A DNA stretch of 64,000 bases from Escherichia hormaechei_A (GCA_042434945.1 CP170191.1:2046001-2110000); one strand, 5' to 3'; counted from the stretch's first letter, positions 47,969 to 60,245 are shown. Made by a program: numbers and translations. Notes: a model not told the origin generated them from the sequence alone.

Positions 47969-49069
47969 ATGACAGCAACACACGAGGCGGTAAAAACCCG
48001 CCACAAGGAGACCTCTCTCATTTTCCCGGTTCTGGCACTGGCTGTGCTGCTCTTCTGGGGAAGCAGTCAGTCATTGCCAGTGGTTGTGGGGATCAATATT
48101 CTGGCTCTGGTGGGTATTTTAACCAGTGCATTTAGCGTGGTACGCCATGCGGATGTTTTAGCCCACCGTCTTGGAGAGCCGTATGGGTCATTAATTTTAA
48201 GCCTTTCGGTTGTGATTCTTGAAGTCAGTTTAATTTCCGCATTAATGGCCACCGGCGACGCCGCGCCAACGCTAATGCGCGATACGCTCTACTCCATCAT
48301 TATGATTGTTACCGGCGGCCTGGTCGGTTTTTCGCTTTTATTAGGTGGTCGCAAATTTGCCACCCAGTACATGAACCTCTTTGGCATTAAACAGTACCTG
48401 ATCGCCCTGTTCCCGCTGGCGATTATTGTGCTGGTGTTCCCGATGGCGCTGCCGGGTGCAAATTTCACCACCGGCCAGGCGCTGCTGGTGGCGCTGATTT
48501 CCGCGGCGATGTACGGCGTGTTCCTGCTGATCCAGACCAAAACGCACCAGAGCCTGTTTGTTTACGAGCATGAAGACGACGGCGACGACGATGACCCGCA
48601 TCACGGTAAGCCGTCGGCGCACAGCAGCGCGTGGCATACGGTTTGGCTGATCGTGCATCTGATTGCCGTTATTGCGGTCACCAAGATGAATGCGAACCCA
48701 CTGGAGGCGCTGTTAACTGAACTGAACGCGCCGGTCGCCTTTACCGGTTTCCTGGTGGCCCTGTTGATCCTGTCGCCAGAAGGCCTGGGAGCGCTGAAAG
48801 CGGTGCTCAATAATCAGGTGCAGCGGGCGATGAATCTGTTCTTCGGCTCCGTTCTGGCGACCATCTCCCTTACCGTTCCGGTGGTGACGTTGATTGCCTT
48901 TATGACGGGAAATGAATTGCAGTTTGCGCTGGGTGCGCCAGAGATGATTGTGATGGTGGCATCATTGCTGCTGTGCCAGATATCCTTCTCCACCGGCCGC
49001 ACCAATGTGCTGAACGGCGCGGCGCATATGGCGCTGTTTATTGCGTATCTGATGACGATATTTGCGTAG
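47969..49069 (+). CDS. chaA: Na+/H+, Ca2+/H+ and K+/H+ antiporter ChaA
   Basis: 366-residue inner-membrane antiporter of the CaCA family with about eleven helices. The alpha repeats are visible as LGEPYGSLILSLSVVILEVSL (residues about 70-90) and the later LILSPEGLGALKAVLNN, both with a key glutamate. A cytoplasmic acidic loop HEDDGDDDDPHH lies in the middle. I chose the ATG at 47969 with GGAGA upstream. An in-frame TTG 15 bases before is not needed. The intergenic DNA before it (47701-47968) is AT-rich and should hold the divergent promoters. Confidence 0.94.
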   Translation: MTATHEAVKTRHKETSLIFPVLALAVLLFWGSSQSLPVVVGINILALVGILTSAFSVVRHADVLAHRLGEPYGSLILSLSVVILEVSLISALMATGDAAPTLMRDTLYSIIMIVTGGLVGFSLLLGGRKFATQYMNLFGIKQYLIALFPLAIIVLVFPMALPGANFTTGQALLVALISAAMYGVFLLIQTKTHQSLFVYEHEDDGDDDDPHHGKPSAHSSAWHTVWLIVHLIAVIAVTKMNANPLEALLTELNAPVAFTGFLVALLILSPEGLGALKAVLNNQVQRAMNLFFGSVLATISLTVPVVTLIAFMTGNELQFALGAPEMIVMVASLLLCQISFSTGRTNVLNGAAHMALFIAYLMTIFA

Positions 49070-49079
49070 CCTTTTTGCC

Positions 49080-49146
49080 CAGCGGCGCTTCGCTTGCAGG
49101 GCCTACGGGTTTTGTAGGCCGGGTAAGCGCAGCGCCACCCGGCAAT
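49080..49146. repeat. REP pair downstream of chaA
   Basis: GGCGCTTCGCTTGCAGGGCC...GTAGGCCGGGTAAGCGCAGCGCCACCCGGC: two REP-like palindromes head to head, of Enterobacter/Klebsiella type, at the border between the divergent chaA block and the E. coli-like kdsA block. Confidence 0.85.
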
Positions 49147-49155
49147 ATGCCCCAT

Positions 49156-49183
49156 AAAAAAACCCGCCGAAGCGGGTTTTTTT
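49156..49183. terminator. Bidirectional terminator between chaA and kdsA
   Basis: Seven A, CCCGC-CGAA-GCGGG, seven T. It directly abuts the kdsA stop codon and serves both convergent genes. Confidence 0.9.
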
Positions 49184-49184
49184 A

Positions 49185-50039
49185 TTACTTGCTGGTATCC
49201 AGTTCTTCGAAACCTTTCACCAGATCATCAATCGCTTTCATCTGCTTGAGGAACGGTTCCAGTTTAGCCAGCGGCAGCGCGGATGGACCATCACATTTCG
49301 CATGTTCCGGATCCGGATGCGCTTCAATAAACAGCCCTGCCAGACCTACCGCCATACCGGCTCGTGCCAGCTCAGCCACCTGAGCACGACGACCGCCGGA
49401 AGCTGCGCCAAAAGGATCGCGGCATTGCAGTGCGTGGGTCACGTCGAAAATCACCGGCGAGTTACCAGACACTTTCTTCATAATGCTGAAGCCCAGCATA
49501 TCGACAACCAGGTTGTCATAGCCGAAGTTAGCACCGCGATCGCAAAGAATCACTTTTTCGTTGCCGCCTTCTTTGAATTTATCAACGATATTACCCATCT
49601 GTCCCGGGCTGACAAACTGTGGTTTCTTGACGTTAATTACCGCACCGGTTTTCGCCATGGCTTCAACCAGGTCAGTCTGGCGAGCAAGAAACGCCGGCAA
49701 CTGAATCACATCCACGACATCAGCAACGGGCTGTGCCTGACTTGGTTCGTGAACGTCGGTGATAATTTTCACGCCAAAAGTCTGCTTCAACTCCTGGAAG
49801 ATTTTCATCCCTTCTTCCAGGCCCGGTCCACGATAAGAGTGGATGGAGGAGCGGTTGGCTTTGTCAAAAGAGGCTTTGAACACGTAAGGGATACCCAGTT
49901 TCTGGGTCACGGTTACGTAGTGCTCGCAAATGCGCATCGCCAGATCGCGAGATTCCAGCACGTTCATACCGCCAAACAGTACGAACGGCAGGTCATTTGC
50001 TACGTTGATGTCGCCAATGCTAACCACTTTTTGTTTCAT
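49185..50039 (-). CDS. kdsA: 2-dehydro-3-deoxyphosphooctonate aldolase (KDO-8-phosphate synthase)
   Basis: 284 residues. Condenses arabinose-5-phosphate and phosphoenolpyruvate to KDO-8-phosphate for the LPS inner core. N26 (GGMNVLES) is the residue of the metal-independent class. Conserved ITDVHE and [17 protein letters not shown] are present. Identical to E. coli KdsA as I recall it. Last gene of the hemA-prfA-prmC-sirB2-sirB1-kdsA series on the minus strand. Confidence 0.97.
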
Positions 50040-50074
50040 AGGATCGCCTTAATCTTGAGTAAAATGTCGATTAA

Positions 50075-50884
50075 TTAATGCAGCACAATATGTTTATGCG
50101 CGATGTTATTTATTTGCGCACGGATCATTTCGCTGATCGGGTCTTCCGGACACTGTTCAACGAAATAACTTAAATCGTTCAACGCAACGTGTTCGCAATC
50201 CAGTTGCGCATAAATCAACCCGCGATCGCGAATTTCATAGGGATCTTCAGGGTTGAATTGTAATAAAGCTTCGCTGGTGCGTAACGCCAGCTCCATCTGA
50301 TTTTCTTCCATCAACGAGGCTTTGAGTGTATCCAGCAATTTGCGAATTACCTCAATGTTATCAGCTTCATCAAGGTCTTCATAAAACAGTTCCGCCGACG
50401 GGCTGATATTTCCCTTTAACCATACGTCCAGCATATGTTCGCTTAACGATTCACCGTTAAAAGGATTAATCAGCCAAATTTCGCCATCCGGACATTCAAT
50501 GCGCAATATCAGCTGCGTAGGGAAAATCACCGGCAGCAGCGGCAAATCGAGACGATTCGCGACCCATAATAAAACCGCACCTAATGATACCGCACTGCCC
50601 TGTCGATTCTTTAACACCTGGTCCAGCCATAATGCATCGGAAAGACGATAAACGCCGCGTGAGGCTTTAAATCCCCAGTCGCCGTAAAACAGCGCGATCA
50701 GTTTTTCCAGCTGCTCTTCTAAAGGCAGAAGCTGGCTGATTTCTTCCTTCGCCAGACTAACGAGACGCTCCAGTTCGTCGTAAACATCTTGCGAGGGAAA
50801 ATCGCGGCGGATTGCTTCGCAAGCCAGGATCATGCCTTCGCACAATGGCGCTTTATTAAATTCGAAATCAGCTAACGATCTCAT
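50075..50884 (-). CDS. sirB1: SirB1 family protein (transglutaminase-like/TPR)
   Basis: 269 residues. The SirB1 N-terminal transglutaminase-like region (about 30-180) is followed by a tetratricopeptide-like tail (LRTSEALLQFNPEDPYEIRD). First described as affecting SirA-dependent gene expression in Salmonella; biochemical role unknown. Identical to E. coli YchA as I recall it. The ATG is three bases downstream of the sirB2 stop. Confidence 0.93.
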   Translation of the reverse strand: MRSLADFEFNKAPLCEGMILACEAIRRDFPSQDVYDELERLVSLAKEEISQLLPLEEQLEKLIALFYGDWGFKASRGVYRLSDALWLDQVLKNRQGSAVSLGAVLLWVANRLDLPLLPVIFPTQLILRIECPDGEIWLINPFNGESLSEHMLDVWLKGNISPSAELFYEDLDEADNIEVIRKLLDTLKASLMEENQMELALRTSEALLQFNPEDPYEIRDRGLIYAQLDCEHVALNDLSYFVEQCPEDPISEMIRAQINNIAHKHIVLH

Positions 50885-50887
50885 GAC

Positions 50888-51281
50888 TTACCCCAGTAAC
50901 GGTACTTTTGTGGTGGCGAGTTTAATGATGATGTACAGAACCACCAACGCCAGCGGGAAGGCAAAAATGCGCGCCTGCTGACTGTGCATACGACGATAAT
51001 CGAGTGCAATAAAACCCAAAACGATATAAATGATAACTCCAAACAGCTTTTCAGTCAGCCACTGTGCCTTTATCAGTAAATGGCAGATAGCCGGTTTTCC
51101 ACATTAACCCGGCTCCGGAAAGGAACAGCACCGTGTCGATACAGTGCGGGGCGATGCGTACCCAGCGGGCGTTAATCAGCGGATTGTTGCTGTAGCGCCA
51201 CCAGTAGCGGGCAATGAAAAAGCCGATGGTCAGGGCAACGGAAATCAGGTGAACGGAGATCAGCAGCGTAAACAGGCTCAT
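50888..51281 (-). pseudogene. sirB2: SirB2 family inner-membrane protein, split by a frameshift
   Basis: A roughly 130-residue, four-helix membrane protein. The first 74 or so residues (MSLFTLLISVHLISVALT...) read in one frame to a stop near 51051. The remainder (LTEKLFGVIIYIVLG...KLATTKVPLLG) continues in another frame to the TAA at 50888. One extra G in GGCACAGTGGCTGAC (about 51055) explains it. The 5' part is diverged from E. coli SirB2 and the 3' part is identical, so the indel sits exactly on a mosaic switch. Start ATG overlaps the prmC stop by ATGA. Confidence 0.85.
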
Positions 51282-52111
51282 GACCACTGCCCCAGCGTCA
51301 GACGTTCATTGCCGCCGTAATCCCGGCAGGTTTCCACGGCAGCGTATCCGGCACGCGTAAACAGCGCTCGCACCGCCTCTCCCTGCGTCCAGCCATGTTC
51401 CACCAGCAGCCAGCCACCGGGAAGCAAATGTTGTCGTGACGTTGTCACAATGTGATCGAGATCCGCAAGTCCCTGATTCGCAGCGACCAGCGCGGTCAAC
51501 GGTTCAAAACGCACGTCGCCCTGCGCGAGATGCGGATCGTCTTCGTCGATGTAGGGCGGATTGCTGACAATCATTTCAAACATGCGGCTTTCAAGCGCGG
51601 CAAACCAGCTGCTTTGCAGAACGGAAACATTGTTCAGCCCCAGCCGTTCAACGTTGCGCCGCGCGAGGGCGACCGCATCAGGCATCACGTCTACCGCCGT
51701 CACGGTGCAGTCCGGTCGCTCGCTAGCCAGCGCAAGCGCAATCGCCCCGGTACCCGTCCCGAGATCGAGAATACGGCAAGGTTGTTCAGGCAACCGCGCC
51801 AGTGCCCTGCTCCACCAGACACTCCGTATCCGGGCGCGGAATTAAGGTCGCTGCGAAACAAATAACGGCAACGACCAGAATTCTCGCACCCCGGTTAAAT
51901 GAGCAATGGGTTCACCATCGGCGACGACGTGTCAGTAGCGCATCAAGTTGCTGACATTTGTTCGTCAGTCAGCTGCGTTTCACCAAAGGCGAGGATAAAA
52001 GTACGCCCTTTGCCAGGTAACATGTTCCAGCAGGATTTCAGCATCACGCCGCGGGCTTTCGCTCGCCTGAAGTTGGCTTATTGCTTCACGTAACCAGTGT
52101 TGATATTCCAT
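51278..52111 (-). pseudogene. prmC: Release-factor glutamine methyltransferase PrmC, 5' half full of indels
   Basis: PrmC methylates the GGQ glutamine of release factors 1 and 2. The C-terminal two thirds is open: ILDLGTGTGAIALALASERP is the SAM site and NPPYIDE the catalytic NPPY. The 5' part (51,794-52,111) encodes the E. coli N-terminus ([16 protein letters not shown]...) only if about five single-base changes are undone: extra bases near ACCTGGC, GAACAAATG, CGTCGCCGAT and GCAGGGCA, and one missing C near TTTCGCAGCG. Because prmC is very important for growth, sequence error is the more likely cause. After SERPDC (about 51,705) it is diverged from E. coli. Confidence 0.88.
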
Positions 52112-53193
52112 TATTCCTGCTCGGACAACGCCGCCAGTTGGTCGGCCTGATGTTCCTGGATAATCGGTTCAATCAGCATATCCAGCTTACCTTCCATCAC
52201 TTCATCCAGGCGGTAGAGCGTCAGGTTGATGCGGTGATCGGTAACGCGCCCCTGTGGGAAGTTGTAAGTACGGTTACGGTCGCTGCGATCGCCACTCCCC
52301 AGCAGGTTACGACGGGTAGACGCTTCGGCCTGTTGACGTTTTGCCATTTCAGCAGCGTGGATGCGAGCACCGAGTACAGAAAGTGCTTTAGCTTTGTTTT
52401 TATGTTGTGAACGTTCGTCCTGACATTCAACAACAATCCCGGTCGGCAAGTGAGTAATACGAATTGCCGAATCGGTGGTGTTAACGTGCTGACCACCCGC
52501 CCCTGACGAGCGGAAAGTATCAATGCGTAAATCTGCTGGGTTGATGTCCGGCAGTTCTGCGTCAGGCAGCTCTGGCATTACCGCAACGGTACAAGCAGAA
52601 GTATGAATACGCCCCTGCGATTCCGTAGCAGGAACACGCTGCACGCGATGACCGCCAGATTCAAATTTCAGACGACCATACACACCATCACCGCTAATTT
52701 TGGCGATGATCTCTTTATAACCACCATGTTCACCCTCGCTGGCGCTCATGATTTCTACCCGCCAGCGGCGGGCTTCGGCATAACGGCTGTACATACGGAA
52801 CAGATCGCCTGCGAACAGCGCCGCTTCGTCGCCGCCGGTTCCGGCACGGACTTCGAGGAAGGCGTTACGTTCGTCATCAGGATCTTTTGGTAGTAACAGA
52901 ACCTGTAATTGCTGTTCCAGTTGCTCGCTTTTTTCTTTAGCTTCGCGCAGTTCATCCTGCGCCATCTCACGCATTTCAGGATCATCGAGCATCATCTGTG
53001 CGGTTTCGATATCTTCCTGAACCTGTTGCCAGTCGGTAAAACAGCGCGAAACATCACTTAACTGCGCATATTCGCGTGATAATGCGCGAAAACGTTCCTG
53101 GTCGGCGATAGTTTGCGCGTCACCCAGCAACGCCTGAACTTCTTCATGGCGTTCATGCAGGGCTTCCAGTTTGGCAACGATAGAAGGCTTCAT
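52111..53193 (-). CDS. prfA: Peptide chain release factor 1
   Basis: 360 residues. Recognises UAA/UAG stop codons and triggers peptide release. The codon-reading tripeptide PAT lies in [10 protein letters not shown], and the peptidyl-transferase motif GGQ in [15 protein letters not shown] (about 233-235). GGQ is the target of PrmC, encoded next with a TAATG overlap. Identical to E. coli RF1 as I recall it. Confidence 0.97.
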
Positions 53194-53234
53194 AGGCGTA
53201 AATGCACCCTGTAAAAAAAGAAAATGATGTACTG

Positions 53235-54491
53235 CTACTCCAGCCCGAGGCTGTCGCGCAGAATATTCAGGCGTTCGTTATCCCCGTCACGGGCGGCCTG
53301 TTGAAGTGATTTCGTTGGCGCATGGATCAAGCGGTTAGTCAGTTTCCATGCCAGATCCTGCATAATGGCTTGCGCGTCGCCGCCCTGCTCAAGGGCCGCT
53401 AACGCTTTGGCGGTTAACTCATCGCGAACTTGCTCTGCCTGGCTGCGATACTCGCGAATGGTTTCGCTGGCGCTTTGTGCTCGCAGCCACGCCATAAATT
53501 CGCTGGTTTCCTGAGCGACAATAGTTTCCGCCTCAACCGCTGCGGCTTTACGCTGCGCCAGGTTGTGCGAAATGATGCTTTGCAGATCGTCCACGCTATA
53601 AAGATAAGCATTCGCCAGTTTGCCAACTTCCGGCTCAACATCGCGCGGAACGGCAATATCCACCAACAGCATTGGTTGGTTGCGACGGCTTTTTAATGCG
53701 CGCTCCACCATGCCTTTCCCGATAATCGGTAACGGGCTGGCGGTGGAACTGATGATGATATCGGCTTCGCGCAGACGTTCGTCGATCTCACTCAGGGCAA
53801 TCACTTCCGCGCCAACTTCATCTGCCAGTATTTGGGCACGTTCGCGAGTGCGGTTGGCGATAATCATCTTCTGTACTTTATGTTCGCGCAGATGACGCGC
53901 TACCAGCTCGATGGTTTCGCCCGCGCCTACCAGCAACACTGTGACCGTAGAGAGCGATTCAAAGATCTGCCGCGCCAGCGTACAAGCCGCAAAAGCGACA
54001 GACACAGCGCTGGCACCGATATCTGTTTCAGTGCGAACGCGTTTCGCTACAGAGAAAGATTTCTGGAACATGCGTTCCAGTTCGCTGGCCTTCATATGGC
54101 CTTTTTGCGAATCGGCAAACGCTTTTTTAACCTGACCGAGGATCTGCGGCTCCCCAAGAACCAATGAATCCAGGCCGCTGGCAACACGCATTAAATGGCT
54201 AACCGCGTCGTTATCCTGATGCCAGTAGAGGCTTTTACGCAGATCTTCTTCATTAAGATTGTGATAATCGCAAAGCCAGCGGATTAACGCCTCTTGCAGG
54301 TTATCCTGCTCTTCAACGCTAAGATAAAGTTCCGTGCGGTTGCACGTCGACAGCACCACGCCGCCCTGCACCATCGGCTGCGCAAGCAGGCTGTCAAGCG
54401 CCTGATCGAGCTTATCCGGCGAAAACGATACACGTTCTCGCAGCGATACAGGTGCCGTTTTATGGTTGATACCGAGTGCTAAAAGGGTCAT
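53235..54491 (-). CDS. hemA: Glutamyl-tRNA reductase
   Basis: 418 residues. NADPH-dependent reduction of glutamyl-tRNA to glutamate-1-semialdehyde, the first step of tetrapyrrole synthesis. The catalytic cysteine is in [12 protein letters not shown] (C50), and the nucleotide motif [11 protein letters not shown] marks the NADPH domain. I chose the ATG giving [15 protein letters not shown]; 66 extra upstream codons in frame are not part of the protein. In E. coli it is regulated by heme-dependent proteolysis of the N-terminus. Identical to E. coli HemA. Confidence 0.97.
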
Positions 54492-54635
54492 GTCTGCGGG
54501 AAATAATACCAACGTTGATAGGGTTAGTCTGCTTGCATCATACAGGATGCGTAAGATCAATAAAAGAGAGCGCCCCCTTTTGGAGTAATTGCCGAAAGCC
54601 GTTAGATTCTGGCAATTAAGACAACTTGAACATAG

Positions 54636-55327
<692 letters not shown>

Positions 55328-55328
<1 letters not shown>

Positions 55329-56179
55329 TGCGGACACAGTGGCCCTCTCCGGCAAAACTTAATCTGTTTTTATACATTACCGGTCAGCGTGCGGATGGTT
55401 ACCACACGCTGCAAACGCTGTTTCAGTTTCTTGATTACGGCGACACCATCAGCATTGAGCTTCGTGACGATGGGGATATTCGTCTGTTAACGCCCGTTGA
55501 AGGCGTGGAACATGAAGATAACCTGATCGTTCGCGCAGCGCGGTTGTTGATGAAAACTGCGGCAGACAGCGGGCGTCTTCCGACGGGAAGCGGTGCGGAT
55601 ATCAGCATTGATAAGCGTTTGCCGATGGGCGGCGGTCTCGGCGGTGGTTCATCCAATGCCGCGACGGTCCTGGTGGCATTAAATCATCTCTGGCAATGCG
55701 GGCTAAGCATGGATGAGCTGGCGGAAATGGGGCTGACGCTGGGCGCAGATGTTCCTGTCTTTGTTCGGGGGCATGCCGCGTTTGCCGAAGGCGTTGGTGA
55801 AATACTAACGCCGGTGGATCCGCCAGAGAAGTGGTATCTGGTGGCGCACCCTGGTGTAAGTATTCCGACTCCGGTGATTTTTAAAGATCCTGAACTCCCG
55901 CGCAATACGCCAAAAAGGTCAATAGAAACGTTGCTAAAATGTGAATTCAGCAATGATTGCGAGGTTATCGCAAGAAAACGTTTTCGCGAGGTTGATGCGG
56001 TGCTTTCCTGGCTGTTAGAATACGCCCCGTCGCGCCTGACTGGGACAGGGGCCTGTGTCTTTGCTGAATTTGATACAGAGTCTGAAGCCCGCCAGGTGCT
56101 AGAGCAAGCCCCGGAATGGCTCAATGGCTTTGTGGCGAAAGGCGCTAATCTTTCCCCATTGCACAGAGCCATGCTTTAA
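55328..56179 (+). CDS. ispE: 4-diphosphocytidyl-2-C-methyl-D-erythritol kinase
   Basis: 283 residues. GHMP-family kinase of the MEP isoprenoid pathway. Catalytic lysine near the start (SPAKLNLFLYITG), ATP loop PMGGGLGGGSSNAA (about 96-109), aspartate in GADVPVFVRG. Start overlaps the lolB stop. E. coli-like. Confidence 0.97.
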
Positions 56180-56329
56180 GCCGGGCAAGCTGAGTTTCGG
56201 TGACAACGTCACCTTGTTCCAGACGTTGCATCGCGCTCTTTAATACACCGCCTGGAAAGGATCATGCCTGGCCCGCACAGTTTTCGGCAGATTCTTTCCA
56301 CCAATGGACGCATGCCTGAGGTTCTTCTC

Positions 56330-57277
<948 letters not shown>

Positions 57278-57293
57278 TCGAACCCGGCTCAAA

Positions 57294-57317
57294 GACCCGC
57301 TGCGGCGGGTTTTTTTG
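57294..57317 (+). terminator. prs terminator
   Basis: GACCCGC-TGC-GGCGGGT followed by seven T, 17 bases after the prs stop. Confidence 0.88.
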
Positions 57318-57401
57318 TCTGTAATATCCATTTGTATGACCTATGCCTCCTTCACCTGCCATTTAGTTGACAGATGATGCGCTCACGGATGAAACATTAT
57401 T

Positions 57402-59081
57402 GTGAACAAAATATTTTCCTCACATGTGATGCCTTTCCGCGCTCTGATCGACGCTTGCTGGAAAGAAAAATATACTGCCGCACGGTTTACCCGTGACCTG
57501 ATTGCCGGGATAACCGTCGGGATTATTGCTATCCCGCTGGCGATGGCGTTGGCTATTGGTAGTGGTGTGGCACCCCAGTACGGTTTATATACCGCAGCTG
57601 TTGCGGGGATTGTCATTGCTCTGACGGGTGGGTCACGCTTTAGCGTTTCCGGTCCGACTGCGGCATTTGTGGTAATTCTCTATCCCGTGTCGCAACAGTT
57701 TGGACTGGCAGGACTGCTGGTTGCGACCTTGCTGTCGGGGATCTTTTTGATTCTGATGGGTCTGGCACGCTTTGGTCGCCTGATTGAGTATATTCCGGTT
57801 TCCGTCACCTTAGGTTTCACCTCGGGTATCGGGATCACCATCGGTACCATGCAGATTAAAGATTTTCTCGGTCTGCAAATGGCCCATGTCCCGGAACATT
57901 ATCTACAAAAAGTCGGCGCATTATTTATGGCGCTGCCGACCATTAATGTGGGTGATGCTGCCATTGGCATTGTGACGCTAGGTATTCTTGTTTTTTGGCC
58001 GCGTCTGGGCATTCGTTTACCCGGTCACCTTCCGGCCTTGCTGGCTGGTTGCGCGGTGATGGGGATTGTTAACCTGCTCGGCGGACATGTTGCTACCATC
58101 GGTTCGCAATTCCACTACGTCCTGGCCGATGGTTCTCAGGGTAACGGTATTCCGCAACTGCTGCCGCAACTGGTGCTGCCGTGGGATCTGCCTAATTCAG
58201 AATTCACGCTAACCTGGGATTCTATTCGCACACTGCTGCCTGCGGCATTCTCAATGGCAATGCTCGGCGCAATCGAATCTCTGCTCTGCGCCGTGGTGCT
58301 GGATGGTATGACCGGGACGAAACACAAGGCGAACAGCGAACTGGTTGGACAGGGACTGGGGAATATTATCGCTCCGTTCTTTGGTGGTATTACCGCTACA
58401 GCTGCCATCGCGCGTTCTGCCGCTAACGTCCGTGCCGGGGCAACGTCCCCTATCTCGGCGGTGATCCACTCTATTCTGGTTATTCTTGCCCTGCTGGTAC
58501 TGGCACCGCTGCTCTCCTGGCTGCCGCTTTCCGCCATGGCAGCCCTGCTGTTGATGGTGGCGTGGAACATGAGTGAAGCGCACAAAGTGGTCGACTTGCT
58601 GCGTCATGCGCCGAAAGATGACATCATCGTCATGCTGCTGTGCATGTCGCTGACCGTGTTGTTTGATATGGTTATTGCCATCAGCGTGGGGATCGTGCTG
58701 GCATCGCTGCTGTTTATGCGTCGTATCGCACGTATGACTCGCCTGGCACCGGTAGTCGTAGATGTTCCAGACGATGTCCTGGTTCTGCGCGTTATTGGCC
58801 CGCTGTTTTTTGCTGCTGCTGAAGGCTTATTCACGGACCTGGAGTCACGTCTTGAAGGCAAACGGATTGTGATTCTGAAGTGGGATGCCGTTCCGGTACT
58901 TGATGCTGGTGGTCTTGATGCGTTCCAGCGTTTTGTGAAGCGTCTGCCCGAGGGATGTGAACTGCGCGTGTGCAACGTGGAATTCCAGCCACTGCGCACT
59001 ATGGCTCGCGCGGGCGTGCAGCCGATCCCTGGCCGATTGTCCTTCTACCCTAACCGTGAAGCTGCGTTAGCGGATCTGTGA
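57402..59081 (+). CDS. dauA: C4-dicarboxylate transporter DauA (SLC26/SulP family)
   Basis: 559 residues from a GTG start. About fourteen membrane segments form the SulP transport domain (SGPTAAFVVILYPV and LGFTSGIGITIG), followed by a cytoplasmic STAS domain (about 440-555, ILKWDAVPVLDAGGLDAF). In E. coli it takes up succinate aerobically at acid pH and interacts with acyl carrier protein. Identical to E. coli until ARAG near 59,008. The last 20 residues (VQPIPGRLSFYPNREAALADL) are diverged, marking a switch. Its 3' end overlaps the convergent merR gene by 15 bases. Confidence 0.95.
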   Translation: MNKIFSSHVMPFRALIDACWKEKYTAARFTRDLIAGITVGIIAIPLAMALAIGSGVAPQYGLYTAAVAGIVIALTGGSRFSVSGPTAAFVVILYPVSQQFGLAGLLVATLLSGIFLILMGLARFGRLIEYIPVSVTLGFTSGIGITIGTMQIKDFLGLQMAHVPEHYLQKVGALFMALPTINVGDAAIGIVTLGILVFWPRLGIRLPGHLPALLAGCAVMGIVNLLGGHVATIGSQFHYVLADGSQGNGIPQLLPQLVLPWDLPNSEFTLTWDSIRTLLPAAFSMAMLGAIESLLCAVVLDGMTGTKHKANSELVGQGLGNIIAPFFGGITATAAIARSAANVRAGATSPISAVIHSILVILALLVLAPLLSWLPLSAMAALLLMVAWNMSEAHKVVDLLRHAPKDDIIVMLLCMSLTVLFDMVIAISVGIVLASLLFMRRIARMTRLAPVVVDVPDDVLVLRVIGPLFFAAAEGLFTDLESRLEGKRIVILKWDAVPVLDAGGLDAFQRFVKRLPEGCELRVCNVEFQPLRTMARAGVQPIPGRLSFYPNREAALADL

Positions 59082-60125
59082 GTCATCTGATGCAGAGACG
59101 CGTCTTTGCATCATCACCCCGATCGCCTGCTGGAGCCATTCAAGCACGGCAGGCGTCATCCACGTGCCCTTCATCAGATGCGGCTCCTGCTGCATGGCGA
59201 GGCGAAATTTTTGCTGCGTCTGCGGGTTTGTTCCCGCATAGGACTGGAATAAAACCAGCCAGTTTTCTGCCAGCTTTTGCGCATCGTCAGAGGCGGGACT
59301 GAGATTATCCCGCTGCGCCTGATGCAGCTTCGCCACCAGCGGCGGCCACTCCATCATCCGGTCAAAGTAGTGCGACCGGGTAAAGGCCATCTCTTCGGCA
59401 GTGAGATATTTCTCCCAGATGCTGAGCTTTGATTCGGCAAACGCCCGCGTGATGTAATCAGTTATCTCCGGCGTAATGCCGGTTTGCGCCTGCATCTGCG
59501 GCTCCACGCTGTGCATCTCGTTCAGACGGGTCAAAAATTCCGGTTTGCCTGCGGTATCCTGCTCCAGGCGTTCCATCCACCGTGAAGCCAAATCGGTCGC
59601 CCGCGCGTCCGTGACGCTGACGTTCTGTTCCAGCAAGTGTTTAACTTCCGTCACCAGACCCGCCCAGATATCCGCCAGCGCCTCTTTCTCTACCGCAAAC
59701 GGCAGTTGCTGCAACTCTTCTTTGCTAAACCAGCGATCGTACATATTCATTAACTCCAGAGTCTGTAGCCAGGATTCCAGATCCGGCGTCGCATCGTCGG
59801 TCAGCCCGGTACGCAATTCCACCAGCCGGTTGCGCAGCGTATGGATGCTACGCAGTTGCTTGTCCAGCAGAGTGATTTGCCCGTCGAGTAATTCGGCTAA
59901 TGACAGCGAACGCTGTTCCAGAAAATCCCTGATTTCGGCAAGCTCCAGTCCGGCTTTTGCCAGCGCCTGGATCATATGCAGACGCTGCACATCCGCCAGG
60001 TTATAAAGCCGGTAGCCTGCCGCGCTTCTGGCAGAAGGTAACAACAGCTCTGTTTGCTCGTAGTGATGCAAAGTCCGCACGGTGATCCCGGCACGTTTCG
60101 CCAGTTCACCCACCTGTATCAACAT
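59067..60125 (-). CDS. MerR-family transcriptional regulator with TipAS-like domain
   Basis: 352 residues. The N-terminal MerR winged helix (1-70: IQVGELAKRAGITVRTLHHYE) is followed by a dimerisation helix (75-115) and a C-terminal region (about 130-345) with the layout of TipAS/antibiotic-recognition domains and no metal cysteine cluster. It should sense a small organic molecule and activate a promoter with a long spacer. No target is adjacent. K-12 lacks it between dauA and ychH. The start is the ATG with AGGAGCCG upstream. Confidence 0.83.
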   Translation of the reverse strand: MLIQVGELAKRAGITVRTLHHYEQTELLLPSARSAAGYRLYNLADVQRLHMIQALAKAGLELAEIRDFLEQRSLSLAELLDGQITLLDKQLRSIHTLRNRLVELRTGLTDDATPDLESWLQTLELMNMYDRWFSKEELQQLPFAVEKEALADIWAGLVTEVKHLLEQNVSVTDARATDLASRWMERLEQDTAGKPEFLTRLNEMHSVEPQMQAQTGITPEITDYITRAFAESKLSIWEKYLTAEEMAFTRSHYFDRMMEWPPLVAKLHQAQRDNLSPASDDAQKLAENWLVLFQSYAGTNPQTQQKFRLAMQQEPHLMKGTWMTPAVLEWLQQAIGVMMQRRVSASDDSQIR

Positions 60126-60245
60126 AACGGCTCCTTTTGTTCTGCCAGTGTCGTTACTCTGAAGCCTTACGTTACGTGAGGGTCAATGCGTCATGCAAAA
60201 AAAAACGACTTCAGATGAAGTCGTTTCGGTGTTCTTTATGGGGCA

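Noticed and set aside
48551..48605. Acidic/histidine-rich repeat-like stretch (HEDDGDDDDPHH)
   Set aside because: It is the normal cytoplasmic loop of ChaA, not a repeat element.
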